Assembly (NCBI RefSeq): GCF_033845285.1 | Contig: NZ_JAWXCX010000001.1 | Coordinates: forward strand, 697,495-761,494 | DNA length: 64,000 nucleotides | Direction: 5' to 3' | Origin: Marinococcus sp. PL1-022 | Lineage (GTDB): Bacteria; Bacillota; Bacilli; Bacillales; Marinococcaceae | Part shown: positions 39,094 through 50,404 of the stretch, one piece after another | Position numbering within the stretch: the first letter of the stretch is position 1 | Layout: every line of letters starts with the position of its first letter | Position numbers and translations under genes: made by a program | Notes under the pieces: generated by a model | What the model was told of the DNA's origin: nothing | The model's database searches: none | Seen by the model: only the letters and a program-made list of their open reading frames with translations

Positions 39094-40368
39094 TTGATTA
39101 AATTCAATGAAGAAAAAGGACAATTGAAATGTTCCTTCTGTGGAAAAACTCAGGATCAGGTTCGTAAGCTGGTCGCCGGGCCCGGCGTATACATTTGTGA
39201 TGAATGTATCGAACTGTGCACGGAGATCGTGGAGGAAGAATTAGGTTCGGAAGAAGAAGTGGAATTCGAAGAAATTCCGAAGCCATACGAAATCAATGAA
39301 ACACTAGATGATTATGTTATCGGCCAGGAGAGAGCGAAAAAATCGCTTTCTGTAGCTGTCTATAACCACTATAAGCGTGTGAATTCCACAAAGAAAACCG
39401 ACGACGTGGAACTGGCTAAAAGTAATATAGCGCTCTTAGGTCCGACCGGTAGCGGGAAAACACTATTAGCCCAGACGCTGGCCCGTATTTTGAACGTGCC
39501 GTTTGCGATCGCAGATGCAACTTCTTTGACGGAAGCAGGCTACGTGGGTGAAGACGTGGAAAACATTTTGCTGAAGCTTATCCAGGCAGCTGATTATGAT
39601 ACAGAGAAAGCAGAAAAGGGTATTATTTACATCGATGAAATTGATAAAGTAGCCCGTAAATCAGAAAACCCTTCCATCACCCGTGACGTATCCGGGGAAG
39701 GGGTTCAGCAGGCGCTTCTGAAAATTCTGGAAGGCACAACCGCCAGTGTTCCTCCGCAGGGAGGCAGAAAGCATCCTCATCAGGAATTTATCCAGATTGA
39801 TACGAGCAATGTGCTGTTCATCTGCGGCGGTGCATTTGATGGCATCGAACAAATTGTAAAAGAACGCCTTGGCCGTAAAATCATCGGCTTTGGGGCAGAG
39901 TCTGAAAACGCTGAAATGGGCCACGATGAATACATGAGCCGGATTCTTCCGGAAGACCTGCTGCGCTATGGCCTGATTCCTGAATTTATCGGCCGGATCC
40001 CTGTCATTTCCAGCCTGTCGCAGTTAGACGAGGAAGCGTTGATTGAGATCCTGACCCAGCCGAAAAACGCGCTTGTCAAGCAGTATCAAAAGCTGCTCGA
40101 AATGGATGAAGTGGAGCTCGAATTCACCGAAGACGCGCTGCGTGCGATTTCGCGTAAAGCAATTGAACGCAAGACCGGAGCACGTGGACTTCGTTCCATC
40201 ATCGAGGGCATCATGCTTGATGTCATGTATGATCTGCCTTCCAAAGAAGAAATTGTTTCCTGCACTATTACAGCAGAAAGCGTAGATAGTGACGGATCAC
40301 CTCTTCTGAAAACAAAAGATGGCAAAGAAGTAACGTTAAAACAGTACAAACCAAAAGAAAGTGCATAA
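39094..40368 (+). CDS. clpX: ATP-dependent Clp protease ATP-binding subunit ClpX
   Basis: 424 residues. The N-terminal zinc-binding domain has CSFCGK and CDECIELC. The AAA+ domain has Walker A GPTGSGKT near 117, Walker [12 protein letters not shown] near 178, pore loop GYVGEDVE and the RKHPHQ loop. It unfolds substrates for ClpP. TTG 39094 is chosen because it gives [13 protein letters not shown], aligning with the B. subtilis start, six bases after AGGGGTG; GTG 39085 overlaps that site. lonB, which follows clpX in B. subtilis, is missing. Confidence 0.96.
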   Translation: MIKFNEEKGQLKCSFCGKTQDQVRKLVAGPGVYICDECIELCTEIVEEELGSEEEVEFEEIPKPYEINETLDDYVIGQERAKKSLSVAVYNHYKRVNSTKKTDDVELAKSNIALLGPTGSGKTLLAQTLARILNVPFAIADATSLTEAGYVGEDVENILLKLIQAADYDTEKAEKGIIYIDEIDKVARKSENPSITRDVSGEGVQQALLKILEGTTASVPPQGGRKHPHQEFIQIDTSNVLFICGGAFDGIEQIVKERLGRKIIGFGAESENAEMGHDEYMSRILPEDLLRYGLIPEFIGRIPVISSLSQLDEEALIEILTQPKNALVKQYQKLLEMDEVELEFTEDALRAISRKAIERKTGARGLRSIIEGIMLDVMYDLPSKEEIVSCTITAESVDSDGSPLLKTKDGKEVTLKQYKPKESA

Positions 40369-40402
40369 ACGGTTTTTCGCCTGAATGAAAAGGGACCTTA
40401 TA

Positions 40403-40438
40403 CAGAAACCCCCGCATCCGTATGGTGCGGGGGTTCTG
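40403..40438 (+). terminator. clpX terminator
   Basis: AGAAACCCCCGCA and TGCGGGGGTTCT form a 12-bp stem with one unpaired A around TCCGTATGG. The following T-run is short, so it may be partial. Confidence 0.7.
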
Positions 40439-40603
40439 ATTATTTATACATAGCATTTATAGACAACTTCCTGTCAATGAGTAATGTTTCATAGACAGTA
40501 ATTTTATAAATAGGATAAAATAAATAGTATACCTTTAGTACGTAACAACCGCATCACTGCATAACAGCAAACGAATATAATTTGACAATAGAGGTGTTAG
40601 CGA

Positions 40604-42937
40604 ATGCCAAATACAACGACGATTTCCATACCGATGCTGCCGCTTCGCGGACTGCTTGTGTTTCCGTCGATGGTGCTTCATTTGGATGTGGGAAGAGATA
40701 AATCCGTAGAGGCCCTGGAACAGGCAAATGCTAAGGACAGCCGGATTCTGCTCGTCACGCAGAAAGATTTATCAGTAGATAATCCGGGCGAAGCTGATGT
40801 GTACCATGTTGGTACAGTGGCAAAAATTAAGCAGATGCTGAAGCTTCCGAACGGCACCATCCGTGTATTGGTGGAAGGTCTGGAGCGCGCAGAAATAAAA
40901 GAATTTATCGATAAGGATGCTTTTTTCGAGGTGGAAATGGAAGTGCTGCCTACGGAAGAGCACGCGGATTCGGCTGAGGAACAGGCACTAATGAGAAAAG
41001 CACTCGAGGCTTTTGAACAATACGCCACTGCCTCCAAGCGAATTTCCAGTGAAACAATCCAGTCGGTACAGGACATTGCAGGGGCGGACCGGCTCGCCGA
41101 TATGATCAGCTCTCACCTGCCGTTAAAAGTGGCAGAGAAGCAGGAGCTGCTCGAACAGTTCACCGCTTCAGAGCGTCTGCGTAAAATTATCGATATTTTG
41201 CAGAAGGAACAGGAAGTATTAGGTCTTGAAAACCAGATTGGACAGCGCGTAAAAAAATCAATGGAAAAAACGCAGCGGGAATACTATCTGCGTGAACAAA
41301 TGAGGGCGATCCAAAAGGAGCTCGGAGAAGCTGACGGAAAAGAAAGCGAAGTAGATGAACTCAGGGAAAAAATTCAGCAGGCAAAAATGCCGGAACAGGT
41401 CCAGGAAAAAGCCGAGCGGGAGCTCAGGCGCTACGAAAAAATGCCAGGGGCTTCTGCAGAGACTTCCGTTATCAGGACATATATCGAATGGCTGGTGGAT
41501 ATACCGTGGTACGAGGAAACAGAAGATCAGCTTGACATTAAGCGTGCCCAGCGCGTACTTGATGAAGATCATTACGGCCTTGAAAAAGTTAAAGACCGGG
41601 TGCTTGAACACTTAGCCGTGCAGCAGCTGACAGAATCAGTGAAGGGGCCGATTTTGTGCCTGACCGGACCGCCGGGTGTGGGGAAAACGTCCTTAGCTCG
41701 TTCCATTGCCCGCTCTCTCGACCGTAACTTCACGAGAATGAGCCTTGGGGGCATCCGGGATGAAGCGGAAATCCGCGGCCACCGAAAAACCTATGTCGGT
41801 GCTATGCCCGGCCGTATTATTCAGGGAATGAAAAAGGCAGGGACCGTCAATCCGGTATTTCTGCTTGATGAAATCGACAAAATGGCCAGTGATTTCCGCG
41901 GGGACCCTTCTTCAGCCATGCTTGAAGTGCTTGACCCGGAACAGAATAATACGTTTGAAGATCATTATGTGGAAGAGCCTTACGATCTTTCCAAAACGAT
42001 GTTTATTACTACGGCGAACAATATGAACACCATCCCTGAGCCGCTGCTCGACCGGATGGAGGTTATTCGCATTGCCGGATACACGGAAATTGAAAAAGAA
42101 GGTATTGCCAAAAACCACCTTGTGGAAAAGCAGATTAAGGAAAACGGCTTAACCAAAGGAAGCATCCAGTTCCGGCAGGGAGCCCTTTTGAAGCTGATCC
42201 GTGAGTATACGAGAGAAGCAGGAGTCCGTGGCCTTGAGAGAGAAATTGCAGCAGTGTGCCGGAAAGCAGCAAAGCTGATCGTCATGGGTGAAAACAAAAA
42301 AGTAGTAGTCACGCCGGCGAAAATCGAAGAACTGCTTGGACGTCCGCGGTACCGTTACGGACGTGCGGAGGAGGAAGACCAGGTGGGCGCAGCTACCGGC
42401 CTTGCCTATACAGCTGCCGGGGGGACAACTTTATCTATTGAAGTATCTCTCGCAAAAGGAAACGGCCAGCTGCAGTTAACCGGGAAGCTCGGTGACGTCA
42501 TGAAGGAATCCGCGCAGGCGGCATTCAGCTATATTCGCTCAAAAGCGGATGAGTGGGGCGTTGACCCTGATTTTCAGGAAAAATGGGATATTCATATTCA
42601 CGTTCCGGAAGGGGCCACTCCGAAGGACGGGCCTTCAGCAGGCATCACAATTGCAACAGCCCTGGTGTCTGCACTGTCCGGGCGGAAGGTGAAAAAGGAA
42701 GTAGGAATGACCGGTGAAATTACGCTGCGGGGCAGAGTCCTCCCAATCGGCGGACTCAAGGAAAAATCAATGAGCGCCCACCGGGCCGGACTGACGACGA
42801 TCCTGATACCAGCCGATAATGAAAAGGATCTGGAAGATATACCGGAGAGCATCAAAAAAGATATTACGTTTATCACGGTGAAGCATCTTGATGAAGTGTT
42901 AAAAGAAGCATTGGAGGAGAAAAATGAAAGTTCATAA
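40604..42937 (+). CDS. lonA: ATP-dependent protease LonA
   Basis: 777 residues. The N-terminal substrate-recognition domain (1-200) leads through a coiled coil to the AAA+ module (Walker [11 protein letters not shown] near 355, Walker [12 protein letters not shown] near 420). The C-terminal protease domain carries the Ser-Lys dyad in [11 protein letters not shown] near 678 and [14 protein letters not shown] near 720. It degrades misfolded and regulatory proteins. ATG 40604 follows AGAGGTGTTAG. ysxC starts 14 bases before the end of lonA, so the two are coupled. Confidence 0.97.
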   Translation: MPNTTTISIPMLPLRGLLVFPSMVLHLDVGRDKSVEALEQANAKDSRILLVTQKDLSVDNPGEADVYHVGTVAKIKQMLKLPNGTIRVLVEGLERAEIKEFIDKDAFFEVEMEVLPTEEHADSAEEQALMRKALEAFEQYATASKRISSETIQSVQDIAGADRLADMISSHLPLKVAEKQELLEQFTASERLRKIIDILQKEQEVLGLENQIGQRVKKSMEKTQREYYLREQMRAIQKELGEADGKESEVDELREKIQQAKMPEQVQEKAERELRRYEKMPGASAETSVIRTYIEWLVDIPWYEETEDQLDIKRAQRVLDEDHYGLEKVKDRVLEHLAVQQLTESVKGPILCLTGPPGVGKTSLARSIARSLDRNFTRMSLGGIRDEAEIRGHRKTYVGAMPGRIIQGMKKAGTVNPVFLLDEIDKMASDFRGDPSSAMLEVLDPEQNNTFEDHYVEEPYDLSKTMFITTANNMNTIPEPLLDRMEVIRIAGYTEIEKEGIAKNHLVEKQIKENGLTKGSIQFRQGALLKLIREYTREAGVRGLEREIAAVCRKAAKLIVMGENKKVVVTPAKIEELLGRPRYRYGRAEEEDQVGAATGLAYTAAGGTTLSIEVSLAKGNGQLQLTGKLGDVMKESAQAAFSYIRSKADEWGVDPDFQEKWDIHIHVPEGATPKDGPSAGITIATALVSALSGRKVKKEVGMTGEITLRGRVLPIGGLKEKSMSAHRAGLTTILIPADNEKDLEDIPESIKKDITFITVKHLDEVLKEALEEKNESS

Positions 42938-43505
42938 ATCGGAGCTTGTGATAAGCGCGGTCAGCCCTAAGCAGTATCCTGAGGGAGGACTTCCGGAAAT
43001 AGCTCTGGCCGGAAGATCCAACGTCGGGAAATCTTCGTTCATTAATTCCCTGTTAGCAAGAAAAAACCTGGCCCGTACCTCTTCAAAGCCCGGCAAAACA
43101 CGTACACTCAACTTTTATAATATCGAAGACCGTTTTTTGTTTGTAGACGTTCCCGGCTACGGCTATGCGAAGGTATCGAAAAGCGAACGGGCAGCCTGGG
43201 GCGAAATGATGGAGGAGTATCTTAAAAGCAGAGACGTACTGAAAGCCGCTTTTATGATTATTGATTTTCGCCACGAACCGACCAAAGATGATATTGCGAT
43301 GTACGATTATTTGAAATTTCATGAGCTGCCGGTAGTTATTATTGCAACAAAAGCTGATAAAATTACGAAAAATAAACGCCCCCGTCATTTAAAACGTGTT
43401 AAAGAAACACTTAAGCTGAAGCCGGAGGACCAGACGGTTGTGTTTTCCGCAGAAACGGCACAGGGTAAAGATGAAGCCTGGCGGGCTATTGAGCAGTTTA
43501 TTTGA
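42924..43505 (+). CDS. ysxC: Ribosome-biogenesis GTPase YsxC/EngB
   Basis: 193 residues. GTPase motifs: G1 [12 protein letters not shown] near 30, switch region [13 protein letters not shown] with G2, G3 [12 protein letters not shown] near 75, G4 ATKADK near 150 and G5 SAETAQGK. It is an essential factor in 50S subunit assembly. ATG 42924 lies inside the lonA end, behind GGAGGAGAAAA. The lonA-ysxC-hemA order is that of B. subtilis. Confidence 0.96.
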   Translation: MKVHKSELVISAVSPKQYPEGGLPEIALAGRSNVGKSSFINSLLARKNLARTSSKPGKTRTLNFYNIEDRFLFVDVPGYGYAKVSKSERAAWGEMMEEYLKSRDVLKAAFMIIDFRHEPTKDDIAMYDYLKFHELPVVIIATKADKITKNKRPRHLKRVKETLKLKPEDQTVVFSAETAQGKDEAWRAIEQFI

Positions 43506-43715
43506 AAATAATATGTGGAAGTTATACATTGGAACGGTGAGTAAAAGAAAGATATAGTATAAAAACTGTCAGCCCTTGTTCACAAATTGACGTCAAAAGA
43601 TAAATAGTTGTGTGATACAATGGGTTGTGTGAAGAGTGGAACGTATAAAAAAAGCTGAACATTTGGTGGTTGCATTAAACATGGTATTGATGACGCAGGG
43701 GGTGAAGATACGAAC

Positions 43716-45116
43716 ATGCATATTATTGTCGCTGGATTAGACTATAAAACAACTCCAGTTGAAACGAGGGAACGATTGGCCTTTCAGGATGATACACTTC
43801 CTCAGGCACTGCAGGAGCTTCGTGACATGAAAAGTATCCTGGAATGCGTCATCGTATCTACTTGTAACCGGACAGAGGTGTATGCAGTCGTTGACCAGCT
43901 GCATACAGGAAGGCACTTTGTGAAAAAATTTCTGGGCCGCTGGTTCGAAATGCCACAGGAAGATTTTGGCCCATTTTTAAATATACGCGAAAATGATGCA
44001 GCAGTGCAGCATTTGTTTCAGGTCGCAAGCGGTCTTGATTCCATGGTTATTGGTGAAACACAAATACTGGGTCAGGTGAAACATGCCCTTGCTACAGCCC
44101 ACGAAAATGAAACGACCGGCACGATATTTAATGAACTGTTTAAACGTGCAGTCACGTATGCCAAACGGGCCCATCACGAAACAGAAATTAATGATAATCC
44201 TGTATCAGTCAGCTATGCTGCTGTGGAACTTGGTAAAAAAGTAGTCGGTTCGTTTAAAAACAAGCGGGTGCTTGTTTTGGGTGCGGGAAAAATGAGCGAA
44301 TTGACAGCTAAACATCTGCACTCCGGCGGTGCTGCTGAAGTGACGGTATTTAACCGGACGTATGAAAAAGCAGAACAGATTGCTGCGCAGTTTAACGGAA
44401 AAGCTAAACCAATGGAGGAGCTGACTGACGCGCTTGCACAGGCGGATGTTTTAATTTCCTCCACCGGCTCGGATTCCTATGTGCTGAATAAAGAGCAGGT
44501 GGCTTCTGCCAGCAAAAAGCGAAAAGGTAAACCGCTGTTTATGGTTGATATTGCGGTTCCAAGAGATTTGGATCCGGCCTTGGATCAGCTCGATAATGTT
44601 TTTTTGTATGACATTGATGACCTGCAGGACATTGTGAATTCCAACATGGAAGAACGCAAAAAAGCTGCAGCACTGATGGAGAGAATGATCCATGCTGAAG
44701 TGTCAGATTTTAAGGACTGGGTGCATACCCTCGGAGTGGTACCGGTAATTTCCGCTCTCCGGACAAAAGCTCTGGCTATCCAGGCAGATACGATGGACAG
44801 CGTGGAACGGAAGCTTCCGGAGCTTACCGAGCGGGAAAAGAAAGTGCTGCGTAAGCACACGAAAAGCATCATCAATCAAATGATCAAAGATCCGATAACG
44901 AAGGCTAAAGAAATGGCTGATAACAATGATGCAGAAGAAATGCTGCAGCTGTTTACCGAAATCTTTGCTCTTGAAGAGGAAGTAGAAGAAGCCAGGGCAG
45001 CAGAGGAGCGCCAGATACGCAAGGAAGAAGCGGAGGAGGAATGGAATGCCTCCAGAGAATCGCGTGGGTTCCGCCTTCCATATGCTTACGCGACAGATGT
45101 CGCTGTTCGTTCCTAA
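43716..45116 (+). CDS. hemA: Glutamyl-tRNA reductase
   Basis: 466 residues. The catalytic cysteine is in [10 protein letters not shown] near 50; tRNA/substrate contacts include [18 protein letters not shown] near 105. The NADPH-binding motif [12 protein letters not shown] lies near 188, and a C-terminal dimerisation helix follows. It reduces Glu-tRNA to glutamate-1-semialdehyde, the first committed step to heme. ATG 43716 follows GGGGGTGAAG. The 210-base upstream gap shows a TACAAT (43605 region) with a poorly spaced TTGACG; no PerR or Fur box was evident. Confidence 0.97.
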   Translation: MHIIVAGLDYKTTPVETRERLAFQDDTLPQALQELRDMKSILECVIVSTCNRTEVYAVVDQLHTGRHFVKKFLGRWFEMPQEDFGPFLNIRENDAAVQHLFQVASGLDSMVIGETQILGQVKHALATAHENETTGTIFNELFKRAVTYAKRAHHETEINDNPVSVSYAAVELGKKVVGSFKNKRVLVLGAGKMSELTAKHLHSGGAAEVTVFNRTYEKAEQIAAQFNGKAKPMEELTDALAQADVLISSTGSDSYVLNKEQVASASKKRKGKPLFMVDIAVPRDLDPALDQLDNVFLYDIDDLQDIVNSNMEERKKAAALMERMIHAEVSDFKDWVHTLGVVPVISALRTKALAIQADTMDSVERKLPELTEREKKVLRKHTKSIINQMIKDPITKAKEMADNNDAEEMLQLFTEIFALEEEVEEARAAEERQIRKEEAEEEWNASRESRGFRLPYAYATDVAVRS

Positions 45117-45131
45117 GAGAGGGGCGTCAGG

Positions 45132-45962
45132 ATGGTTGCAGCCGAAGGAATTATTTATATTGTAACGATTGTACTATACGGCCTGAGCGTCCTTTGCTAC
45201 TTCGTTGATTTTTCTCAAACCAACCGGAAGGTGAACCGACTCGCCTTCTGGTTGCTTTCTATTGTCTGGGCTTCGCAGACGGCCTTTTTAGTACTTAGAA
45301 TATTTATGTATGATCGCGCCCCGGTAATCACGCCTTTTGAAGGCATGTATTTCTATGCGTGGTCTCTTGTAACCATTTCACTTATTGTGAACTGGTTTTT
45401 TCGAATGGATGTACTGGTTTTCTTTTTAAATGTGATCGGGTTTCTGCTGATGACGTTCAGCTCTTTTTCGTTTAACGGCGATATTCCAAACGAGCTTGAA
45501 ACGCTTCTTTTGTCTGAGACACTCGTAGTGCATATTATTTTTATTCTGCTCTCCTATGCTTCGTTTACACTGGCATTTGTATTTTCTGCGATGTATGTGC
45601 TGCAGCATCAGCTTTTAAAAAGAAAGCAATGGGGGAAACGGTTAATCAGAATGGAGAACCTGCCAAAAATGGAGAAGCTGGCAGGCACGACCACCGTGAT
45701 CGGAGTCCCTCTTTTATTTGCGGGACTGGTGTTTGGTTTTCTCTGGGCAGGCAAATGGTATGACTCCCTTCCATGGCAGGATGCAAAAGTCATCGGTTCG
45801 ATCATTCTCCTTGGCTTTTACAGTACGTATATATATTTACTGGCTGTTCATCACTGGCGCGGCTACCGTATGGCGCTTTTAAACGTTGCCTGCTTTGTCG
45901 TTTTACTCATTAATTATTTTATTTCCAGTGATTTGAGCCAGTTTCATATATGGTACTTATAA
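45132..45962 (+). CDS. hemX: HemX, cytochrome c assembly-type membrane protein
   Basis: 276 residues with about eight membrane helices spread along the chain. It belongs to the CcsA/ResC/HemX group. In B. subtilis HemX lowers the level of glutamyl-tRNA reductase by an unclear mechanism. Short loops such as TPFEGMYFYAW and the tail YFISSDLSQFHIWYL fit this family, although the heme-handling WWD tryptophans typical of CcsA are not seen. ATG 45132 lies 15 bases after hemA. Confidence 0.9.
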   Translation: MVAAEGIIYIVTIVLYGLSVLCYFVDFSQTNRKVNRLAFWLLSIVWASQTAFLVLRIFMYDRAPVITPFEGMYFYAWSLVTISLIVNWFFRMDVLVFFLNVIGFLLMTFSSFSFNGDIPNELETLLLSETLVVHIIFILLSYASFTLAFVFSAMYVLQHQLLKRKQWGKRLIRMENLPKMEKLAGTTTVIGVPLLFAGLVFGFLWAGKWYDSLPWQDAKVIGSIILLGFYSTYIYLLAVHHWRGYRMALLNVACFVVLLINYFISSDLSQFHIWYL

Positions 45963-45997
45963 CAAATATGGATGCTTAGAAAGGAATGGCTAGATGT

Positions 45998-46933
45998 ATG
46001 CGCACAATTACCCTGGGCACTAGAAAAAGTAATCTGGCATTAAAACAAACAGAATGGGTGCAGCAGGAGCTTGAAAAACTGGACCTGCCCTATCGTTTTG
46101 AAGTGAAAAAAATCTCTACAAAGGGCGACCGTGTTCTGGACCGGACGTTATCTAAAGTTGGCGGAAAGGGCCTGTTTGTAAAGGAAATTGAGCAGGCGCT
46201 TACAGATGGTGAAATTGATATAGCTGTACACAGCATGAAGGATCTTCCGGGAGAAATGGCGGAAGGCTTTGAGGTCGGCGCTGTCACAAACCGGGTGGAC
46301 CCAAGAGACGCTTATATTGCAAACAATCATGTAAAGTTTCATAATCTGCCGCTTGGGGCAGTAGTTGGCACGAGCAGTCTGCGGCGCACGTCCCAGATTA
46401 AAGCAGAGCGGCCGGATTTAAACGTTCAGTGGATCCGGGGTAATATCGAAACCCGGCTTCGGAAGCTGCGGGAGGAAAGCTTTGACGCCATTATCTTAGC
46501 GGCTGCCGGGCTGGAACGGATGGGCTGGAGCGATGAGATTGTCACGGAATTTCTTGAACCCAGCATGTGTGTCCCGGCTGTAGGTCAGGGCGCACTCGGT
46601 ATTGAGTGCCGCAGCGGGGATGAAGATATATTAAAGATCATTCAACGTCTTCATGATGAGCCGGTTGCGGAATGTGTAGCTGCAGAGCGGGCCTTCCTGA
46701 AAGCTGTTGAGGGAGGATGTGCGGTGCCAATCGGCGGGTATGCGACTCTAAACAAAAAGGGTAATGTGCAATTAACCGCGATGATTGGTTCTACGGATGG
46801 ACGCAAAATACTAAAAGAAAAGCTTACGGGCGATAATCCGGAAGAAATGGGCAGACAGGCTGCTGATGCCCTGCTTGGCCGGGGCGGCAAAGAAATTCTG
46901 GAACAGGCCCGGGAAGAGATGGGTGAAGAGTAG
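45998..46933 (+). CDS. hemC: Porphobilinogen deaminase (hydroxymethylbilane synthase)
   Basis: 311 residues. LGTRKSNLALKQT near the start, SKVGGKGLFVKEIEQAL near 60, IAVHSMKDLP and GTSSLRR follow the family. The cysteine that binds the dipyrromethane cofactor is in VEGGCAVPIGGY near 240. It joins four porphobilinogen units. ATG 45998 matches the B. subtilis start (MRTI); ATG 45986 is in frame but sits only a base or two after the ribosome site. It overlaps hemD by one base. Confidence 0.95.
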   Translation: MRTITLGTRKSNLALKQTEWVQQELEKLDLPYRFEVKKISTKGDRVLDRTLSKVGGKGLFVKEIEQALTDGEIDIAVHSMKDLPGEMAEGFEVGAVTNRVDPRDAYIANNHVKFHNLPLGAVVGTSSLRRTSQIKAERPDLNVQWIRGNIETRLRKLREESFDAIILAAAGLERMGWSDEIVTEFLEPSMCVPAVGQGALGIECRSGDEDILKIIQRLHDEPVAECVAAERAFLKAVEGGCAVPIGGYATLNKKGNVQLTAMIGSTDGRKILKEKLTGDNPEEMGRQAADALLGRGGKEILEQAREEMGEE

Positions 46934-47679
46934 TGACAGCAACAGTACTGGTGACAAGAGGAGCCGGCCAGAACGCAAGTCTGGTGCAGGGTCTTCAGTC
47001 TGCAGGCTGTTGTGTCAAAGCGGTGCCGGTTATTACCACCGTACCGGTACGGAGCAGGGAAAAGGCAATGGCAGAGCGGTGGCGGAGCGGTAATATAGAC
47101 TGGATGCTGGTAACAAGCGTGAATACCGTCTATTACCTGGCAGAATGGCAAAAGCGGCACGGTCTTGGTATTCCCGCCAACTTAAAAACAGCTGCTGTCG
47201 GGCCGAAAACCAAGCAGGCACTGGAACAGGAAGGCTTTCAGGTAGAGCTGATGCCGGAAAAATATAAAGCCGTTTCGTTAGCTGAAGCAGCCGGGCAGGT
47301 AATTGGCCGCCGGGAAAACGTGCTTCTTCCTCAAAGCGCCAAGGCGGCGGACACCCTGTACCGGTCGCTTGCAGCCCAGGGCTTAAGCTTATGGGTATGG
47401 CATTTATATACAACGGTGCCGGAAGAAAAAAATGAGCCCTTTCTGCAGACGATTTTAAAGAACCGGGGAGTTGACGTACTGACGGCCGCAAGTCCTTCCT
47501 CTGTAGAGGCCCTGTACCGGCTTGCAGGGGCTTACCAGCAGGTGCTTTTGGCTGTTCCCGTAGTGGCAATCGGCCCCTCGACTGGACAAACTGCCCGCGA
47601 AACTGGATTCAAGTATGTTTACGAAGCAGATATTCATTCCGTAGAAGGAATGATAGAAAAAACCAAGGAAATTATTTAG
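46933..47679 (+). CDS. hemD: Uroporphyrinogen-III synthase
   Basis: 248 residues, a poorly conserved family with two alternating lobes. The recognisable parts are [10 protein letters not shown] at the start, [11 protein letters not shown] near 56, [16 protein letters not shown] near 90, the central hinge around [24 protein letters not shown] near 180 and [15 protein letters not shown] near 215. It inverts ring D while closing the tetrapyrrole. Identification rests on these motifs and the hemC-hemB context. Start is GTG 46933, overlapping the hemC stop. Confidence 0.92.
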   Translation: MTATVLVTRGAGQNASLVQGLQSAGCCVKAVPVITTVPVRSREKAMAERWRSGNIDWMLVTSVNTVYYLAEWQKRHGLGIPANLKTAAVGPKTKQALEQEGFQVELMPEKYKAVSLAEAAGQVIGRRENVLLPQSAKAADTLYRSLAAQGLSLWVWHLYTTVPEEKNEPFLQTILKNRGVDVLTAASPSSVEALYRLAGAYQQVLLAVPVVAIGPSTGQTARETGFKYVYEADIHSVEGMIEKTKEII

Positions 47680-47690
47680 GAGGCTTCACA

Positions 47691-48683
47691 TTGGCTGATT
47701 TACATTTCCGCCGGCACCGCAGATTGCGGACGACGCCTGGTATACGAGCAATGGTAAGAGAAAACGAACTACGGCCCAATGACTTGATTTATCCTATCTT
47801 TGTCGTCGAAGGGGAAAACGTGCGTAAAGAAGTACCGTCCATGCCGGGGGTCTATCATGTTTCCCTGGATCATTTGGATGCAGAAATGGATGAATTGGAA
47901 GTCCTCGGTATTCCGAGCGTCATCGTGTTTGGCGTGCCTCATGAGGAGGAAAAAGACGCTGAAGGAACGCCGGCTTTTCTGAAGGACGGAATCGTCCAGC
48001 GGGCGATCCGGCAGATTAAAGAAAATCACCCGGCGTTAACGGTGATTGCAGATACCTGTCTGTGCCAGTATACAGACCACGGGCACTGCGGGGTTATTCA
48101 TAACGGCTACGTGGATAACGATGAGTCGCTGAGAAATCTAACAGAAACCGCAGTTTCCCAGGCGGAAGCCGGGGCAGACATTATTGCGCCGTCGAACATG
48201 ATGGACGGCTTTACAGCGGCTATCCGGGAAGGGCTCGATAAAGCAGGACACGTGACGGTGCCGCTGATGTCCTATACGGTTAAATATGCCAGTGCCTTTT
48301 ACGGCCCGTTCCGTGACGCAGCTCACAGCACTCCTTCGTTTGGGGACCGGAAAACCTACCAGATGGATCCACCGAACCGGCTTGAAGCGTTAAAAGAAGC
48401 GGAAACTGATGTCGAAGAAGGTGCCGATTTTCTTATTGTGAAGCCGGCCCTTGCTTATCTCGATATCGTAAGAGAAGTGAAGGAGCGCACCGGTTACCCA
48501 GTGGTAGCATATAACGTTTCCGGGGAATATGCGATGATTAAAGCTGCCGCCCAGAACGGATGGGTAAATGAAAAGGATATTGTCATGGAGAAGCTCACCA
48601 GTATGAAGCGTGCCGGAGCGGACCTGATTGTGACGTATTTCGCCAAAGATGCTGTTCGTTATATGCAGGAGGATAATAAATAA
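47691..48683 (+). CDS. hemB: Delta-aminolevulinic acid dehydratase (zinc type)
   Basis: 330 residues. The zinc-binding cysteines are in [14 protein letters not shown] near 122-135, marking the zinc-dependent type. The two active-site lysines are in SYTVKYAS near 200 and [10 protein letters not shown] near 252. It condenses two 5-aminolevulinate molecules to porphobilinogen. TTG 47691 follows TTAGGAGGCTTCACA. A hairpin terminator separates it from hemL. Confidence 0.96.
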   Translation: MADLHFRRHRRLRTTPGIRAMVRENELRPNDLIYPIFVVEGENVRKEVPSMPGVYHVSLDHLDAEMDELEVLGIPSVIVFGVPHEEEKDAEGTPAFLKDGIVQRAIRQIKENHPALTVIADTCLCQYTDHGHCGVIHNGYVDNDESLRNLTETAVSQAEAGADIIAPSNMMDGFTAAIREGLDKAGHVTVPLMSYTVKYASAFYGPFRDAAHSTPSFGDRKTYQMDPPNRLEALKEAETDVEEGADFLIVKPALAYLDIVREVKERTGYPVVAYNVSGEYAMIKAAAQNGWVNEKDIVMEKLTSMKRAGADLIVTYFAKDAVRYMQEDNK

Positions 48684-48688
48684 TAATA

Positions 48689-48726
48689 GCAAGCTCTGGA
48701 AGGTATTCAGTCCAGGGCTTGTTTTC
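48689..48726 (+). terminator. Terminator-like hairpin between hemB and hemL
   Basis: CAAGCTCTGGA pairs with TCCAGGGCTTG (one G-T pair) followed by TTTTC. It may lower, rather than abolish, hemL transcription. A possible weak -10 (GATATACT) follows at 48727. Confidence 0.7.
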
Positions 48727-48785
48727 GATATACTAAGGACGGGAATAGCAAAAAAGATAACTTTTAAGTATCCAGGAGGTATGAC

Positions 48786-50099
48786 ATGAAATCGTATCAT
48801 AATTCAATACATGCACATGAACGCGCAAAAAAAGTAATGCCGGGAGGAGTCAGCAGCCCCGTACGGACCTATGAATCGGTCGGCCATCCGGCTGTTTATA
48901 TGGATGAAGGCAAAGGCTCCCGTATTAAGGATATTGACGGCAATGAATACATTGATTATGTGATGTCCTGGGGGCCGCTTCTTCTCGGACACGCAAACGA
49001 GCATGTGGTCGACAGCTTAAAAATTGTGGCTGAAAAAGGCACGAGCTTCGGTGCTTCGCACGTAACAGAAGCGGGTCTGGCAGAGCTTGTCGTGGACCGG
49101 GTGCCCTCCATTGAAGTCGTCCGGATGGTGAACTCCGGCACGGAAGCGACAATGAGTGCGCTGCGTCTCGCCCGCGGGTTTACCGGCCGGGACAAAATTG
49201 TAAAAATGGAGGGATGCTATCACGGCCACGGAGATTCTCTTCTCATTCGTGCCGGCTCCGGCGTCGCCACGCTTGGCCTGCCGGACAGCCCGGGCGTTCC
49301 TGGTTCGATTGCGCAGAATACGCTTACCGTTCCGTACAATGATCTCGACAGCCTGCAGAAGGCGTTTGATGAATACGGAGATGAAATCGCCGGTGTTATC
49401 CTCGAGCCTGTCACCGGGAATATGGGTGTGGTCACACCGGGTGAAGGATTTTTGGAAGGCGTTCGCGACATTACGAATCAGCACGGCAGTCTGCTGATTT
49501 TTGATGAAGTTATGAGCGGCTTCCGGGTGGACTATAACAGCGCCCAGGGACACTACGGGGTGACTCCGGATCTCACGTGTCTTGGAAAGGTGATCGGTGG
49601 CGGGCTTCCGGTGGGAGCCTACGGCGGCCGTGCCGATATCATGCAGCAGATTGCCCCGGACGGACCTATTTATCAGGCAGGTACCCTTTCCGGCAATCCA
49701 TTGGCGATGACAGCCGGACTTGAAACACTCAGACAAGTGGACGAAAGCAGCTATGAAACGTTCCGCGCCCGGGCAGCCCAGCTTGAAGAAGGGCTGAACC
49801 GTGCGGCTTCCAAGCATGGAATCCCACATCAAATCAACCGTGCCGGAGCGATGATCGGCCTGTTCTTTACCGATGAACCGGTAGTGGATTTTGCTTCTGC
49901 GAAGAAGTCTGATCTGGGAATGTTCGCGCGTTATTTCCGTGGAATGATGGCAGAGGGAATATCACTTCCGCCTTCGCAGTTCGAAGGCCTGTTTTTATCG
50001 ACGGAGCACAGCGAAGAAGATATCGATAAAACCATTGAGGCGGCTGACCGCGTCTTTGCAAGTCTTGCTGCAAATAAAGAGCACGGGGAAGACAGTTGA
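48786..50099 (+). CDS. hemL: Glutamate-1-semialdehyde 2,1-aminomutase
   Basis: 437 residues, PLP-dependent fold type [11 protein letters not shown] near 19, [17 protein letters not shown] near 119, [10 protein letters not shown] near 146 and the PLP lysine in [17 protein letters not shown] near 270 identify it. It forms 5-aminolevulinate from the HemA product. ATG 48786 follows CAGGAGGTATGAC. In B. subtilis spoVID and ysxE come between hemL and valS; here the valS promoter overlaps the hemL stop. Confidence 0.97.
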   Translation: MKSYHNSIHAHERAKKVMPGGVSSPVRTYESVGHPAVYMDEGKGSRIKDIDGNEYIDYVMSWGPLLLGHANEHVVDSLKIVAEKGTSFGASHVTEAGLAELVVDRVPSIEVVRMVNSGTEATMSALRLARGFTGRDKIVKMEGCYHGHGDSLLIRAGSGVATLGLPDSPGVPGSIAQNTLTVPYNDLDSLQKAFDEYGDEIAGVILEPVTGNMGVVTPGEGFLEGVRDITNQHGSLLIFDEVMSGFRVDYNSAQGHYGVTPDLTCLGKVIGGGLPVGAYGGRADIMQQIAPDGPIYQAGTLSGNPLAMTAGLETLRQVDESSYETFRARAAQLEEGLNRAASKHGIPHQINRAGAMIGLFFTDEPVVDFASAKKSDLGMFARYFRGMMAEGISLPPSQFEGLFLSTEHSEEDIDKTIEAADRVFASLAANKEHGEDS

Positions 50100-50124
50100 C
50101 GCACGCGTCCTGGTTTCGTAAAAT
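50096..50124 (+). promoter_or_regulatory. valS promoter
   Basis: TTGACG, 17 bases, TAAAAT; the -35 includes the hemL stop codon. Start of transcription would be near 50131. Confidence 0.7.
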
Positions 50125-50130
50125 AAAGAC

Positions 50131-50385
50131 ACTAACTCAATATTAATAACAAATGCAGAAACAGGGAGGAGTACGCACGCAGGTCTGTTGTACAGAAAAA
50201 AGGATCCAGGGCTGAGAGATTCTTTAACGACCCGTGCGGAAAGTCGCCCTCGAGCTTCTTTTCTGAACGCATACAGTAAGAAAAGACGGTAGCCGCCGTT
50301 ATGGGAAAGTGCCTGCTTGGCGGCAGGTATTAAGGTGGTACCGCGAAAACTCTTCGTCCTTACTCGGGATGAAGAGTTTTTTTAT
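50131..50385 (+). promoter_or_regulatory. T-box riboswitch, tRNA-Val sensing (valS leader)
   Basis: In stem I, GAGTAC on the 5' side holds the AGTA-type motif and is followed by GCACG, which pairs with CGTGC (50233-50237). The 3' side of the specifier loop then reads GGAAAGTCG, giving GTC (Val) at 50243-50245. The T-box core AAGGTGGTACCGCG is at 50332-50345. The terminator pairs AAAACTCTTC with GAAGAGTTTT and has an inner TCC/GGA (50346-50383). Confidence 0.93.
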
Positions 50386-50404
50386 GAGAAGAAAGGGGAT
50401 TTGT

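Noticed and set aside
43588-43610. TTGACG...TACAAT promoter for hemA
   Set aside because: The spacer is about 23 bases, too long for a normal sigma-A promoter, so I did not list it as a feature.
50309-50404. N-terminal extension of valS
   Set aside because: It runs through the T-box core and terminator; ATG 50405 gives the expected start.
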